Assembly (NCBI RefSeq): GCF_016767715.1
Contig: NZ_CP050145.1
Location: 2,666,001 to 2,730,000, forward strand
Reading direction: 5' to 3'
DNA length: 64,000 nt
DNA from: Mycobacteroides chelonae
GTDB taxonomy: Bacteria > Actinomycetota > Actinomycetes > Mycobacteriales > Mycobacteriaceae
Below the pieces are notes generated by a model that made no database searches, was not told the origin of the DNA, and saw nothing but the letters and a program-made list of their open reading frames with translations. This document shows, piece after piece, positions 34,934-44,409 of the stretch. A program made the position numbers and the translations under genes. Each line of letters starts with the position of its first letter. Position 1 is the first letter of the stretch.

Positions 34934-36343
34934 TTACGCAGGCGCTCCAGCCGGTGTTTTCGGGCGCAACCGTGGGGTGAACTCCAGGCTCAGCAACGCG
35001 AATGCGACCAGCGGCACCGTGGACATCTGCACAAGCACGTAGCGCCGATCCCCCAGCGCGTGGAATTTGCGCAGGTAACGGTACAAAGACTCTAGGGCGA
35101 TCAGCGGATCGAGTACGTGAATCGCCGAGTAGCAGAGCTCCTGCACGCGAGTGCGGTCCTGCTCGGCGAAGATCTCCGGGAATGCCGCGAACGCCAGCGA
35201 CAAGCGACGGGCGCCTTCGGTCTTGGCGAGTGCGATCATGTCGATGGTCAGTCGTTCGTCGATCCCGTTCGGTGCACCCGGGCGCCGCCACGGCACATCG
35301 AGAGAGACATCGGTGCCGCCCCCAGTGGTGGCGTAGCGGTGAAACCCTTGCACCACACCGCGATCATCCCGGGCGACGATCAGCCGAATGCCGGGATAGC
35401 GCCCGAGTAGCGCACCGTCGAGGATCATCGAGAATCCGCGCTCGAAGCGGCCTCCATGCGAAAGTTCCATCACCTGTTGCAGTTCGGCGCGCAGCCCGTC
35501 ATCGAGACCGCGCTCGTCGACGATCTCTGTGGTGACCCCCGCGTTGTGGGTGCGCTGCATGCCCTGGCGCAGATTCCGATACTTGCGGCCCACCATGTCG
35601 AAGGCTTGCACATCGACCACGACATCACGACCCACCGCGATGGCGCGGAGTGAATGCCCCAGGGAATGCGGGTCACTCCACAGCGATAGCCGACGCTCGC
35701 TGCACCCCAATATCGCGATGCGCCAGCCATGCGAGCGACACATGGCCGCGAATTCCTGAACCAGGGACGGGAACCGGGATTCGTCACCGATCGGATCTCC
35801 ACCGACCACGGCAAAACCGGCGCGTGTCCGGTACGCGATGGCTGCGGTGCGATCGGCGTTGAAGTAATACGACTTGAGCGAGTGCATCGCGAAGGCTGCC
35901 AACGGGTCGTCACCGGTTCTGTCCACCAGTGCACCGACCTCGGCCAGCGCCTCGGGCTGCGCCGGCGCCGATGTCGGCCACATGAGGATGAGCCCGGCCG
36001 CGACGACCAACGCATCGCCGGCGTGCTCGAACTGCAGGACTCCGGCTCCCAACGCGACCAGCACGGATACTCCCGCCCACGCCGCATGACCGTAGGTGAC
36101 CGGTCGCCCCAGAAAGATTCCGCGAGCGATGAATCCGACGCACAACAGAACGGTGAGCGGCCAGAGGATTTCATCGAAATCGGGTTGCTTCGGGTATCCG
36201 GAGTGGGCGACCAACAACACCAGCCATCCCGCGACCACCAGCACCGCGGCGGCACTCACCAACCGCGCGGGCCTCGAATCGCTGTGGACTGCAATGCGTT
36301 CGGCAATACGCACGTGGGTGGTTGCGGCCGATGGTTCCAGCAT
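34934..36343 (-). CDS. DUF2156 GNAT-like membrane protein (Rv1619/LPG-synthase C-domain type)
   Basis: A 469-residue protein with four to five N-terminal membrane helices (to about residue 125) followed by a soluble domain resembling the C-terminal domain of phosphatidylglycerol lysyltransferases. Signs are SLKSYYFNADRTAAIAYRTRAGFAVVGGDPIGD, VGRDVVVDVQAFDMVGRKYRNLRQGMQRT, DGALLGRYPGIRLIVARDD and YLRKFHALGDRRYVL near the end. Such domains move an aminoacyl group from a charged tRNA to a lipid, but whether this one does is unknown. It occupies the place of Rv1619, between cydC and tesB. Confidence 0.8.
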   Translation of the reverse strand: MLEPSAATTHVRIAERIAVHSDSRPARLVSAAAVLVVAGWLVLLVAHSGYPKQPDFDEILWPLTVLLCVGFIARGIFLGRPVTYGHAAWAGVSVLVALGAGVLQFEHAGDALVVAAGLILMWPTSAPAQPEALAEVGALVDRTGDDPLAAFAMHSLKSYYFNADRTAAIAYRTRAGFAVVGGDPIGDESRFPSLVQEFAAMCRSHGWRIAILGCSERRLSLWSDPHSLGHSLRAIAVGRDVVVDVQAFDMVGRKYRNLRQGMQRTHNAGVTTEIVDERGLDDGLRAELQQVMELSHGGRFERGFSMILDGALLGRYPGIRLIVARDDRGVVQGFHRYATTGGGTDVSLDVPWRRPGAPNGIDERLTIDMIALAKTEGARRLSLAFAAFPEIFAEQDRTRVQELCYSAIHVLDPLIALESLYRYLRKFHALGDRRYVLVQMSTVPLVAFALLSLEFTPRLRPKTPAGAPA

Positions 36344-36395
36344 TCAGCCACCTCCCACGGTCTCCCAATACCGACCTTCAAGAATACTCCCGCAG

Positions 36396-36581
36396 CTACC
36401 AGCGGTCGGAGGGATCGCTCTTTCCGATCGCAAACCAGAGGATGGGACCGAAGATCGGGAAGACGAGCACGATGATGGCCCAGGGAAGCTTCTCGCCATT
36501 GGGCTTGACCGGGTCTTTGATGATGGAAATGATGGTGACGACAGTAAGAACCAGCACCAGTAGAGAAAGAATTCGAATCAT
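36396..36581 (-). CDS. PLDc_N-domain small membrane protein
   Basis: A 61-residue protein of two membrane helices: an N-terminal hydrophobic segment (ILSLLVLVLTVVTIISII) and a second in LPWAIIVLVFPIFGPILWFAIGK. The W-x(n)-P-x-F-G-P-x-x-W-F pattern is the phospholipase-D/nuclease N-terminal (PLDc_N) motif, common as a stand-alone small protein in actinobacteria. The ATG overlaps the tesB stop (ATGA at 36578-36581). Confidence 0.8.
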   Translation of the reverse strand: MIRILSLLVLVLTVVTIISIIKDPVKPNGEKLPWAIIVLVFPIFGPILWFAIGKSDPSDRW

Positions 36582-37447
36582 GACCGCCCCGGGAAGTGTT
36601 TGACAATACCTTCCTGGATAGTACTGGCCAGCAACGCCCCTTCGCGATCGAAAAAACGCCCGGCCCCCGTTCCCCGGCCCGCCGAGGCAACCGGCGACTC
36701 GGTTGCGTAGAGCACCCAGTCATCGAAGCGCACCGGGCGATGAAACCAGACGCTGTGGTTGATGGTGGCGGCGAAAATCCGGTCGTAACCCCACGACAGG
36801 CCATGGGTGGTGATGATCGAATCCAGCACCGTGGTGTCCGATGCGTAAACCAGTGCCGCGCTGTGCAGAACCGGATCGTCGGGCAGTGCGGAGTGGGTCT
36901 TCATCCACACCCTATTATGTTCCAGCCGTTCGGATTTCGCCTTGAGAACCCAGGCCGGATCGTTGTCGTAGCGCCATTCGATGGGTTTGAGGGCGGCCAC
37001 GAACATCGGCACGGTCTCCTCGTAGCCGACCAGGTGCTCGTCGATGGTCGGCAGCGTTTCAGGATCGGCCACCGTCGGCGGTTTCACCGCATGTTCCAGC
37101 CCGGGTGAATCCTTCAGGTACGACACCAACGCGGAGGACAGCAACAGGTCACCCTGGACTGCGTCGACGCGGCGATTGGCGAAATTGCGCTCGTCCCGCA
37201 ATCGCAGGACCCGGAACTCGATGTCTTGCTCGGGGTCGCCACCGTTGATGAAATGGGTGGAGACGGCCGCCAGCGAGAGCTTCTCGGACACGGTGCGCCC
37301 CGAGGCAACCACGGACTGTGCCATCAGCTGACCGCCGAAGGTCCGGGGCGGATTGACCGTCGGGTGACCGCCGATGAACAGGTCGGTCTCGGGGTTCTTC
37401 AGCTCCAGCAGCGCGAGTAGCTGTGCGAAATCAGGTGCGTTGCTGAT
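36578..37447 (-). CDS. tesB: Acyl-CoA thioesterase II, probable ATC start
   Basis: A double-hotdog thioesterase hydrolysing fatty acyl-CoA. The frame is open from the pykA stop (37463) and encodes the conserved N-terminus PDFAQLLALLEL...NPPRTFGGQL before the first Met at 37324. No ATG, GTG or TTG exists between 37327 and 37462. An ATC at 37447 lies 6 nt after GAGGA, 15 nt past the pykA stop. It gives 289 residues, with Asp204 (YASD), Thr228 (AATINH) and Gln278 (STIQEG) at the same numbers as the E. coli TesB catalytic triad. Starting at 37324 would remove 41 conserved residues. Downstream ATGA overlap with the PLDc_N gene. Confidence 0.87.
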   Translation of the reverse strand: MSNAPDFAQLLALLELKNPETDLFIGGHPTVNPPRTFGGQLMAQSVVASGRTVSEKLSLAAVSTHFINGGDPEQDIEFRVLRLRDERNFANRRVDAVQGDLLLSSALVSYLKDSPGLEHAVKPPTVADPETLPTIDEHLVGYEETVPMFVAALKPIEWRYDNDPAWVLKAKSERLEHNRVWMKTHSALPDDPVLHSAALVYASDTTVLDSIITTHGLSWGYDRIFAATINHSVWFHRPVRFDDWVLYATESPVASAGRGTGAGRFFDREGALLASTIQEGIVKHFPGRS

Positions 37448-37462
37448 GCTCGATCCTCGTCT

Positions 37463-38881
37463 CTAGTGGTCGTCCTCGCCGATCCGGTGTACGTGGATCA
37501 GATTGGTCGAGCCTACTGTCCCGGGTGGAGCGCCCGCGACGATCACCACCAGATCTCCCCGTTGATAGCGCTCCATAGCCAGCAACGCCGTATCCACTTG
37601 TTGGATCATGCCGTCGGTGGTGTCCATGACCGGGACGATGAAGGTTTCAGTTCCCCAGGTCAGCGCCAACTGGCTACGTACCTCGGGCAGCGGGGTGAAG
37701 GCCAGCACCGGCAGTGGAGTGTGCAACCGGGCCAGCCGTCGCACCGTGTCGCCCGACTGTGTGAACGCCACCAGGGCCTTGGCGTTGAGCCGTTCGCCGA
37801 TATCGCGCGCCGCATACGAGATGACACCGCGTTTGGTTCGCGGCACGTGGGTCAGCGGCGGCGCGCTCACCGAATGGCTCTCGACCGCGGACACGATGCG
37901 GGCCATTGTCCGCACGGCCTCCATGGGGTACTTGCCCACCGAGGTCTCCCCCGACAACATCACGGCATCTGCCCCGTCCAGGACCGCGTTGGCGACATCC
38001 GAAGCCTCGGCGCGCGTCGGGCGTGAGTTTTCGATCATCGACTCGAGCATCTGAGTCGCCACGATGACCGGACGCGCGTTCTCACGCGCGATCTGGATAG
38101 CGCGCTTCTGCACAATCGGCACATCTTCGAGCGGAAGTTCGACCCCCAGATCGCCGCGAGCGACCATGATCGCGTCGAATGCGAGCACGATCGCCTCAAG
38201 GTTGGCGACCGCCTCGGGCTTCTCGAGCTTGGCGATCACCGGCACCCGACGTCCGACGCGGTCCATGATGGCGTGCACCAGTTCCACATCGCCGGGCGAC
38301 CGCACAAACGACAGTGCGATGAGGTCCACCCCGAGGCGCAGTGCGAACTCGAGATCCGCGATGTCCTTTTCGGACAGGGCCGGCACCGAGACATTCATCC
38401 CCGGAAGGGAGAGCCCCTTGTTGTTGCTGACCGGACCTCCCTCGGTGACCCGGCAGACCACGTCGTTGCCTTCGATCGCCTCGACGGTCAAGCCGACCTT
38501 GCCGTCGTCCACCAGAAGCCTGTCGCCCACGGCAGCATCGTTAGCCAACTGCTTGTATGTGGTCGACACCCGGTCCGGGGTTCCCACGACATCCTCGACG
38601 GTGATCCTGACCTGTTCGCCTGTCGCCCAATGGGTGGCCCCGGTGGCGAACCGGCCCAGCCGGATCTTGGGACCCTGCAGGTCCGCGAGCACGCCGACCG
38701 CGCGCCCGGTCTCGTCGGATGCCTTACGCACCCAGCGATAGTTCTGCTCATGGTCGGCGTGCTCGCCGTGGCTGAAGTTGAGTCGCGCGACGTCCATCCC
38801 GGATTCGACAAGCTCACGTACAAGCTCGGCGGAACCGGTCGCAGGACCAAGGGTACAAACAATCTTTCCGCGTCTCGTCAC
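37463..38881 (-). CDS. pykA: Pyruvate kinase
   Basis: A 472-residue glycolytic enzyme converting phosphoenolpyruvate and ADP to pyruvate and ATP. Motifs are in order: KIVCTLGPATGS, ARLNFSHGEHADH, LADLQGPKIRLGRF, VIAKLEKPEAVANLEAIV with the catalytic Lys, IMVARGDLGVELPLEDVP, QKRAIQIARENARPVIVATQMLESMIENSRPTRAEASDVANAVLDGADAVMLSGETSVGKYP (the effector-insensitive alpha/beta core) and a complete C domain. The GTG start lacks a strong ribosome site, consistent with the near-leaderless promoter upstream. tesB follows immediately in the same frame. Confidence 0.97.
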   Translation of the reverse strand: MTRRGKIVCTLGPATGSAELVRELVESGMDVARLNFSHGEHADHEQNYRWVRKASDETGRAVGVLADLQGPKIRLGRFATGATHWATGEQVRITVEDVVGTPDRVSTTYKQLANDAAVGDRLLVDDGKVGLTVEAIEGNDVVCRVTEGGPVSNNKGLSLPGMNVSVPALSEKDIADLEFALRLGVDLIALSFVRSPGDVELVHAIMDRVGRRVPVIAKLEKPEAVANLEAIVLAFDAIMVARGDLGVELPLEDVPIVQKRAIQIARENARPVIVATQMLESMIENSRPTRAEASDVANAVLDGADAVMLSGETSVGKYPMEAVRTMARIVSAVESHSVSAPPLTHVPRTKRGVISYAARDIGERLNAKALVAFTQSGDTVRRLARLHTPLPVLAFTPLPEVRSQLALTWGTETFIVPVMDTTDGMIQQVDTALLAMERYQRGDLVVIVAGAPPGTVGSTNLIHVHRIGEDDH

Positions 38882-38889
38882 GACTTTTG

Positions 38890-38895
38890 AGCATA
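38890..38895 (-). promoter_or_regulatory. Candidate pykA -10 (TATGCT), near-leaderless
   Basis: On the minus strand TATGCT ends 8 nt before the pykA GTG, so transcription would begin at or within about two bases of the start codon. This agrees with the absence of a Shine-Dalgarno sequence. The 87-nt gap to the SMR gene holds nothing else clear. Confidence 0.45.
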
Positions 38896-38968
38896 GTCGT
38901 GCTGATACCTACTCACGAGTCAGCGCGGACACGATTCACCAAGCGGTTACCTTCACCGGTTTGCGTTG

Positions 38969-39283
38969 TCAGGAGGCCAATTTCAGACCGATGATGCCGG
39001 CAACGATCAACCCCAGGCTCAATAGCCGCCAGGCGTTGGCCGAATCGCCGAACAGCACGATGCCCAGGATTGCGGTACCGACAGCACCAACACCCACCCA
39101 GATCGCGTAGGCGGTGCCGACCGGCAAGCTTTTCATCGCAATGCCCAGCATCGCGATGCTGATGATCATCGATCCGACAGTGCCGACGGTCGGCCACAGC
39201 CGAGTGAATCCCTCGGTGTATTTCAGGCCGATGGCCCAGCCCACCTCGAGCAGACCCGCAAGAAGAAGGACCAGCCAAACCAT
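38969..39283 (-). CDS. SMR-family transporter, Gdx/SugE subtype (guanidinium exporter)
   Basis: A 104-residue protein with four membrane helices. [36 protein letters not shown] contains the essential membrane Glu (about residue 13) and the K-Y-T-x-G-F-T-R segment typical of SugE/Gdx rather than EmrE. Gdx proteins work as dual-topology homodimers exporting guanidinium in exchange for protons. ATG 39283 is chosen because GGAGGT lies 7 nt upstream; the longer form from 39298 would bury that site. The riboswitch-like leader directly upstream supports a guanidinium role. Confidence 0.88.
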   Translation of the reverse strand: MVWLVLLLAGLLEVGWAIGLKYTEGFTRLWPTVGTVGSMIISIAMLGIAMKSLPVGTAYAIWVGVGAVGTAILGIVLFGDSANAWRLLSLGLIVAGIIGLKLAS

Positions 39284-39350
39284 GAGAGATACCTCCACAT
39301 TTCGGTGAGGCCGTCCCCTGGCGAAGAATTACCGGGTCGTCCCGGTCATC
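39284..39350 (-). promoter_or_regulatory. Candidate guanidine-II (mini-ykkC) riboswitch
   Basis: Read on the minus strand, the leader has two hairpins each capped by an ACGR tetraloop: P1 CCGGG-ACGA-CCCGG (39345-39332) and P2 GGGG-ACGG-CCTC (39318-39307, one G-U pair), joined by a 13-nt linker. This is the mini-ykkC/guanidine-II layout. CCTCAC (39310-39305), overlapping the 3' arm of P2, can instead pair with GTG(G)AGG (39298-39292), the ribosome site of the SMR gene. Ligand binding would hold P2 closed and free the ribosome site, as known for this class. Motif match is direct; function is inferred from the class and the adjacent Gdx-type gene. Confidence 0.75.
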
Positions 39351-39366
39351 TTCATTCTCTCACATG

Positions 39367-39723
39367 TCAATCGCGAAGCTGCCGACCCGCTTTATCGCTG
39401 ACCTTGCCGCCGAAGATCAGGACCGCATCGACGACCGCCCAGATGACAGCGACGATTCCGAACGTCACCAGGCCGATCAGCAGCTGGACAACGCCGAGCA
39501 GCGTCTGTCCCAGATAGATCCGACCGAAGCCCAGAAATCCGACCAGGCCCAACAGTTGCAGCAGGCCGGCGATCAGCTTCGACTTATCTGAGTACGGTGC
39601 CCCGGTGGCCGGGTCACGCCCGTACGGTGCGGCGGGGTCCACATATGGGGGTGGATACGGGACGCCTGGCGATGGCGGCACCGGCGGAGGTGTTCCGAAA
39701 GGAGGCGGCGTGCTCTCGGTCAT
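39367..39723 (-). CDS. TM2-domain membrane protein (Rv1615-like)
   Basis: A 118-residue protein: a Pro/Tyr-rich N-terminus (about 45 residues), then a TM2 domain with two helices joined by a short turn. The signature is KSKLIAGLLQLLGLVGFLGFGRIYLGQTLLGVVQLL followed by VAVIWAVVDAVLIF. ATG 39723 overlaps the lgt stop (ATGA). It sits in the position of Rv1615 in M. tuberculosis. No role is established. Confidence 0.85.
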   Translation of the reverse strand: MTESTPPPFGTPPPVPPSPGVPYPPPYVDPAAPYGRDPATGAPYSDKSKLIAGLLQLLGLVGFLGFGRIYLGQTLLGVVQLLIGLVTFGIVAVIWAVVDAVLIFGGKVSDKAGRQLRD

Positions 39724-40763
39724 TTCTCCACAATGCCAGAATTCTCACCGGTCTCGTCGGCCGATTCCTCAGCGGGGTCGTCCACCGGGGGTTTCGTGAC
39801 GTCTTCCTCCCCCGCGTCCGCGACATCACTAGAGTCCGCGGGTTCCTGAGCGGCAGCCTCACCGTCCGCGCTCGCGGCCTCTTCGGTCTGCGCTGGGGTA
39901 CCACCCAGGGTCGCCGGATCCTCACGTCCCTTGGGGGCCAGCAGAATGTAGGCGATCGCACCGAGGAACACCAGTGTCGAAGTGAAGGAGTTGACGCGAA
40001 TTCCACCAAACTGTGTGGCCGGGTCCACCCGCATCAATTCGACCCAGAAGCGCCCCACGCAGTACGCCGCGACGTACATCGCGAACAGGCGTCCATGCCC
40101 GATCTTGAAGCGTCGATCGACGAAGATCAACAGCGCGAAAACAAGGACGTTCCATAACAATTCGTAGAGAAAGGTCGGGTGGACGACCTGTGCGACCTCT
40201 CCGGTGGACACACCGTTGAGATTGAGAACGTCTACCGTGCCGTCGGCCGAGCGCCGGTAGAACAGCTCTAGCCCCCACGGCAGCGTAGTGGGACCACCGG
40301 TGAGTTCCTGATTGAAGTAGTTGCCCAACCGGCCGATCGCCTGCGCCAGCACGATGCCGGGAGCGATCGCGTCGCCGAAGGCGGGCAACGAAATACCTCG
40401 CCGGCGGCACGCGATCCAGGCGCCGACACCACCGAGGGCGACGGCTCCCCAGATACCGAGGCCGCCTTCCCAGACCGCGATCGCCTTGCCCAGCCCCTTG
40501 CCGTGCGGGCCGAAGTACGTCTGCCAGTCGGTCATCACGTGGTAAAGACGTCCACCGACCAGTCCGAACGGCACCGCCCACAACGCGATGTCATAGATGA
40601 CACCGCGCTCGCCGCCGCGCTGCTCCCATCGACGATCGCCGATGACCAGCGCGACGATGATGCCCGCGATGATGCACAGTGCGTAGGCGCGGATCGGGAT
40701 GGGCCCCAGATGCCAAACCCCTTGGGGCGGGCTGGGGATATATGCCAGATTCACGACTGTCAC
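39720..40763 (-). CDS. lgt: Prolipoprotein diacylglyceryl transferase
   Basis: A 347-residue membrane enzyme that attaches diacylglycerol to the lipobox Cys of prolipoproteins, such as the lipoproteins encoded here at 5270, 7458 and 62983. The Lgt signature GRLGNYFNQELTGGPT is present, together with GGRLYHV near residue 70 and HPTFLYELLWN and GRFWVELMRVDP (essential Arg and Glu). The last about 70 residues form an acidic Ala/Glu/Asp-rich tail, a feature of mycobacterial Lgt. GTG 40763 is the start; the neighbouring trpA ends 34 nt upstream. Confidence 0.95.
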   Translation of the reverse strand: MTVVNLAYIPSPPQGVWHLGPIPIRAYALCIIAGIIVALVIGDRRWEQRGGERGVIYDIALWAVPFGLVGGRLYHVMTDWQTYFGPHGKGLGKAIAVWEGGLGIWGAVALGGVGAWIACRRRGISLPAFGDAIAPGIVLAQAIGRLGNYFNQELTGGPTTLPWGLELFYRRSADGTVDVLNLNGVSTGEVAQVVHPTFLYELLWNVLVFALLIFVDRRFKIGHGRLFAMYVAAYCVGRFWVELMRVDPATQFGGIRVNSFTSTLVFLGAIAYILLAPKGREDPATLGGTPAQTEEAASADGEAAAQEPADSSDVADAGEEDVTKPPVDDPAEESADETGENSGIVEK

Positions 40764-40797
40764 GGTGTTGTCCCTGCTTTTCCTGTCATCCCTGGGC

Positions 40798-41582
40798 TTA
40801 GGCCCTTCGGACTCCGGTCGCCAACTCTTCAGTCAGGCTACGCACGGCGGTCGCACCTTGGGGGGCGGCCGCCACCAGCGCCGAGCCCACGATGACGCCG
40901 TCGGCATATGCGGCGATCTCGGCTGCCTGAGCACCGGATCGCACGCCAAGACCGACCCCCACCGGGATATCGGAGACCTCGCGAACCCTGCTCACCAGCG
41001 CGGGAGCGGCATTCGACACCGCGTCGCGAGCGCCAGTGACACCCATGGTGGACGCCGCGTACACGAAGCCCCGGCATGCGCCGATCGTCTTTTCGAGTCT
41101 CTCCGGCGTGGATGAGGGCGCGACCAGGAAGATGCGATCGAGGTCATGAGCATCGGAGGCCGCGATCCAGTCGTCGGCCTCGTCGGGGATCAGATCGGGG
41201 GTGATGATTCCGAGGCCTCCAGCCGCGGCGAGGTCACGTGAGAACGCGTCAACTCCATACCGCAGCACCGGATTCCAGTACGACATCACGACGGCCTGTC
41301 CGCCGGCATCGGTGATGGCGCGGACCGTCGTGAAAACGTCAGCCACCCGAATCCCGTTACTCAGCGCGGTTTCCGCCGCCGCGGCGATCATCGGGCCGTC
41401 CATCATCGGATCCGAGTAGGCGATTCCGACTTCGATGATGTCGCACCCGCCCTGCACCAGCGTGGTCATCAGTTCGATCGAGGTGTCCAGGTCCGGATAC
41501 CCGTTGGGCAGATAACCGATCAGCGCGGCACGCCCCTCGGCGCGGCACTTGTCGAAGACCTCGGTCAGGCGGCCTGACTGCG

Positions 41583-41586
<4 letters not shown>
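40798..41586 (-). CDS. trpA: Tryptophan synthase alpha subunit
   Basis: A 262-residue TIM barrel that splits indole-3-glycerol phosphate into indole and glyceraldehyde 3-phosphate. Motifs: [30 protein letters not shown] with the catalytic Glu and Asp, [31 protein letters not shown], and [28 protein letters not shown] binding phosphate. ATG 41586 overlaps the trpB stop (ATGA, 41583-41586). Confidence 0.96.
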
Positions 41587-42857
<1,271 letters not shown>

Positions 42858-42863
42858 AATTGT

Positions 42864-43682
42864 CTAGCGAGCCGGTTTGGGGCAGGACGGATGCGTGCCC
42901 GCGGTCACCAAATCGGCGACGGCTCCGCGCGGATCGCCACTGGTAACCAATCCCTCACCGACCAGTACGGCGTCGGCACCTGCACCGGCATACGCCAGCA
43001 GGTCGGCCGTCCCGCGAATGCCGGACTCGGCGATGCGGATGATGCCGCTGGGCAGCCCCGGCGCAATACGCGAGAAGCAATCGCGGTCGATTTCAAGAGT
43101 TTTCAGGTCGCGGGCATTGACACCGATAACGGATGCGCCGGCGGACAGCGCACGATCTGCTTCTTCCTCGGTGTGTACTTCCACCAGCGCGGTCATCCCG
43201 AGCGACTCGGTGCGGTCGAGCAGCGAGACGAGTGCGGTCTGTTCCAGCGCCGCAACGATCAGCAGGATCAGGTCGGCGCCATGTGCCCGCGCCTCGTGGA
43301 TCTGGTACGGACTGATGACAAAGTCTTTGCGCAACACGGGAACTGATACGGCGGCGCGCACCGAGTCCAGATCGTCGAGACTTCCGTGGAATCGCCGGCC
43401 CTCGGTGAGCACGCTGATAATCCGTGCTCCCCCATCCTCGTAAGCCTTGGCAAGCTCTGCGGGATCGCTGATATCGGCCAGTGCACCACGCGATGGGCTG
43501 GCCCGCTTCACCTCGGCGATCACGGCGATTCCCGGCTCGCGCAGCGCGGCCATGACATCGAGTGGCTTGGGTGCTGCTTTGGCGGCCGCCTTCACGGTGG
43601 CCAGATCAACAACGGCTTCGCGAGCCGCGACATCAGCGCGCACGCCATCGAGGATCGAATCGAGTACGGTTCCCGAACTCAT
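42864..43682 (-). CDS. trpC: Indole-3-glycerol phosphate synthase
   Basis: A 272-residue TIM barrel acting on 1-(2-carboxyphenylamino)-deoxyribulose phosphate. Motifs: [15 protein letters not shown] with catalytic Lys, [80 protein letters not shown] and AESGIRG. It lies 94 nt downstream of the TIGR02234 gene and starts the trpC-trpB-trpA run. Confidence 0.96.
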   Translation of the reverse strand: MSSGTVLDSILDGVRADVAAREAVVDLATVKAAAKAAPKPLDVMAALREPGIAVIAEVKRASPSRGALADISDPAELAKAYEDGGARIISVLTEGRRFHGSLDDLDSVRAAVSVPVLRKDFVISPYQIHEARAHGADLILLIVAALEQTALVSLLDRTESLGMTALVEVHTEEEADRALSAGASVIGVNARDLKTLEIDRDCFSRIAPGLPSGIIRIAESGIRGTADLLAYAGAGADAVLVGEGLVTSGDPRGAVADLVTAGTHPSCPKPAR

Positions 43683-43776
43683 GACCTCGATGATTCCCTT
43701 CTTGCGACGCCCCCGCGCCTACACGCTCGAACTTCACAGAAGGGTAGCCGTTCGAGGCTCACACAAGAAAACCGGG

Positions 43777-44409
43777 TCAGGTAGGGCCCGACGAACGCTC
43801 GGGCGGACCGACGGTGGGGTCCTGTCCATCGTCCAGGCTGTCCCACATCACCCGCTCGCTCTGCGTCTTTTCTCCCAGATCCGCACTGTCTGAGCGTCGC
43901 GCGGCCGGAGTCTGATACTTGGTGTCCACGACACCCCGTGCGGCCCGCAGAAGCGTAATGGCGGCCAATACGACCACCACCGCGGCCACCACGGCGGTGG
44001 TGGCTCCACCGGAGAGCCGGTCGGCGCCGATCAGGGTGGACACCGGGACGTTCTTGACGTCCGCGGCGCGGGGCCCGACATCACGAACGGCCCATAGGCT
44101 GACCCCCAGATAGGCCGCGCCCGCTCCGATCACCGCGACGAGAACCGCCAGGATCCGCAGGGCCCATCCGCGGATGGCCAGAGTCGCGATCGCCGCCGCC
44201 ACCAAGGCGACCGCCAACGGAACCAAGGCCGCCGACCAGTCGGCGCCGGAAACCAGAATCGTTCGCGGCTCACCCAAACCGTCGAAGGAACGCAGGCGCA
44301 CCCACGTGAACTTTGAGGCTCCCCACAGTCCACCCGCTGCGATCAGGAGCAATCCGGCGCCGGTGACCAGCCGCTTGCGGCCCGACTGCGGCGGAGCCGG
44401 ATTAGACAT
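43777..44409 (-). CDS. Trp-region membrane protein (TIGR02234, Rv1610-like)
   Basis: A 210-residue protein with four membrane helices. [21 protein letters not shown] and the outside loop with [20 protein letters not shown] are characteristic of the conserved trp-locus membrane protein of actinobacteria. The C-terminus is hydrophilic ([21 protein letters not shown]). ATG 44409 overlaps the trpE stop by 8 nt. Its strict association with trpE hints at a role in tryptophan metabolism or transport, but none has been shown to my knowledge. Confidence 0.9.
   Translation of the reverse strand: MSNPAPPQSGRKRLVTGAGLLLIAAGGLWGASKFTWVRLRSFDGLGEPRTILVSGADWSAALVPLAVALVAAAIATLAIRGWALRILAVLVAVIGAGAAYLGVSLWAVRDVGPRAADVKNVPVSTLIGADRLSGGATTAVVAAVVVVLAAITLLRAARGVVDTKYQTPAARRSDSADLGEKTQSERVMWDSLDDGQDPTVGPPERSSGPT

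Noticed and set aside
36578..37324. tesB starting at the first ATG (37324)
   Set aside because: This would drop the conserved N-terminal 41 residues of the first hotdog domain, which are encoded in frame immediately upstream.
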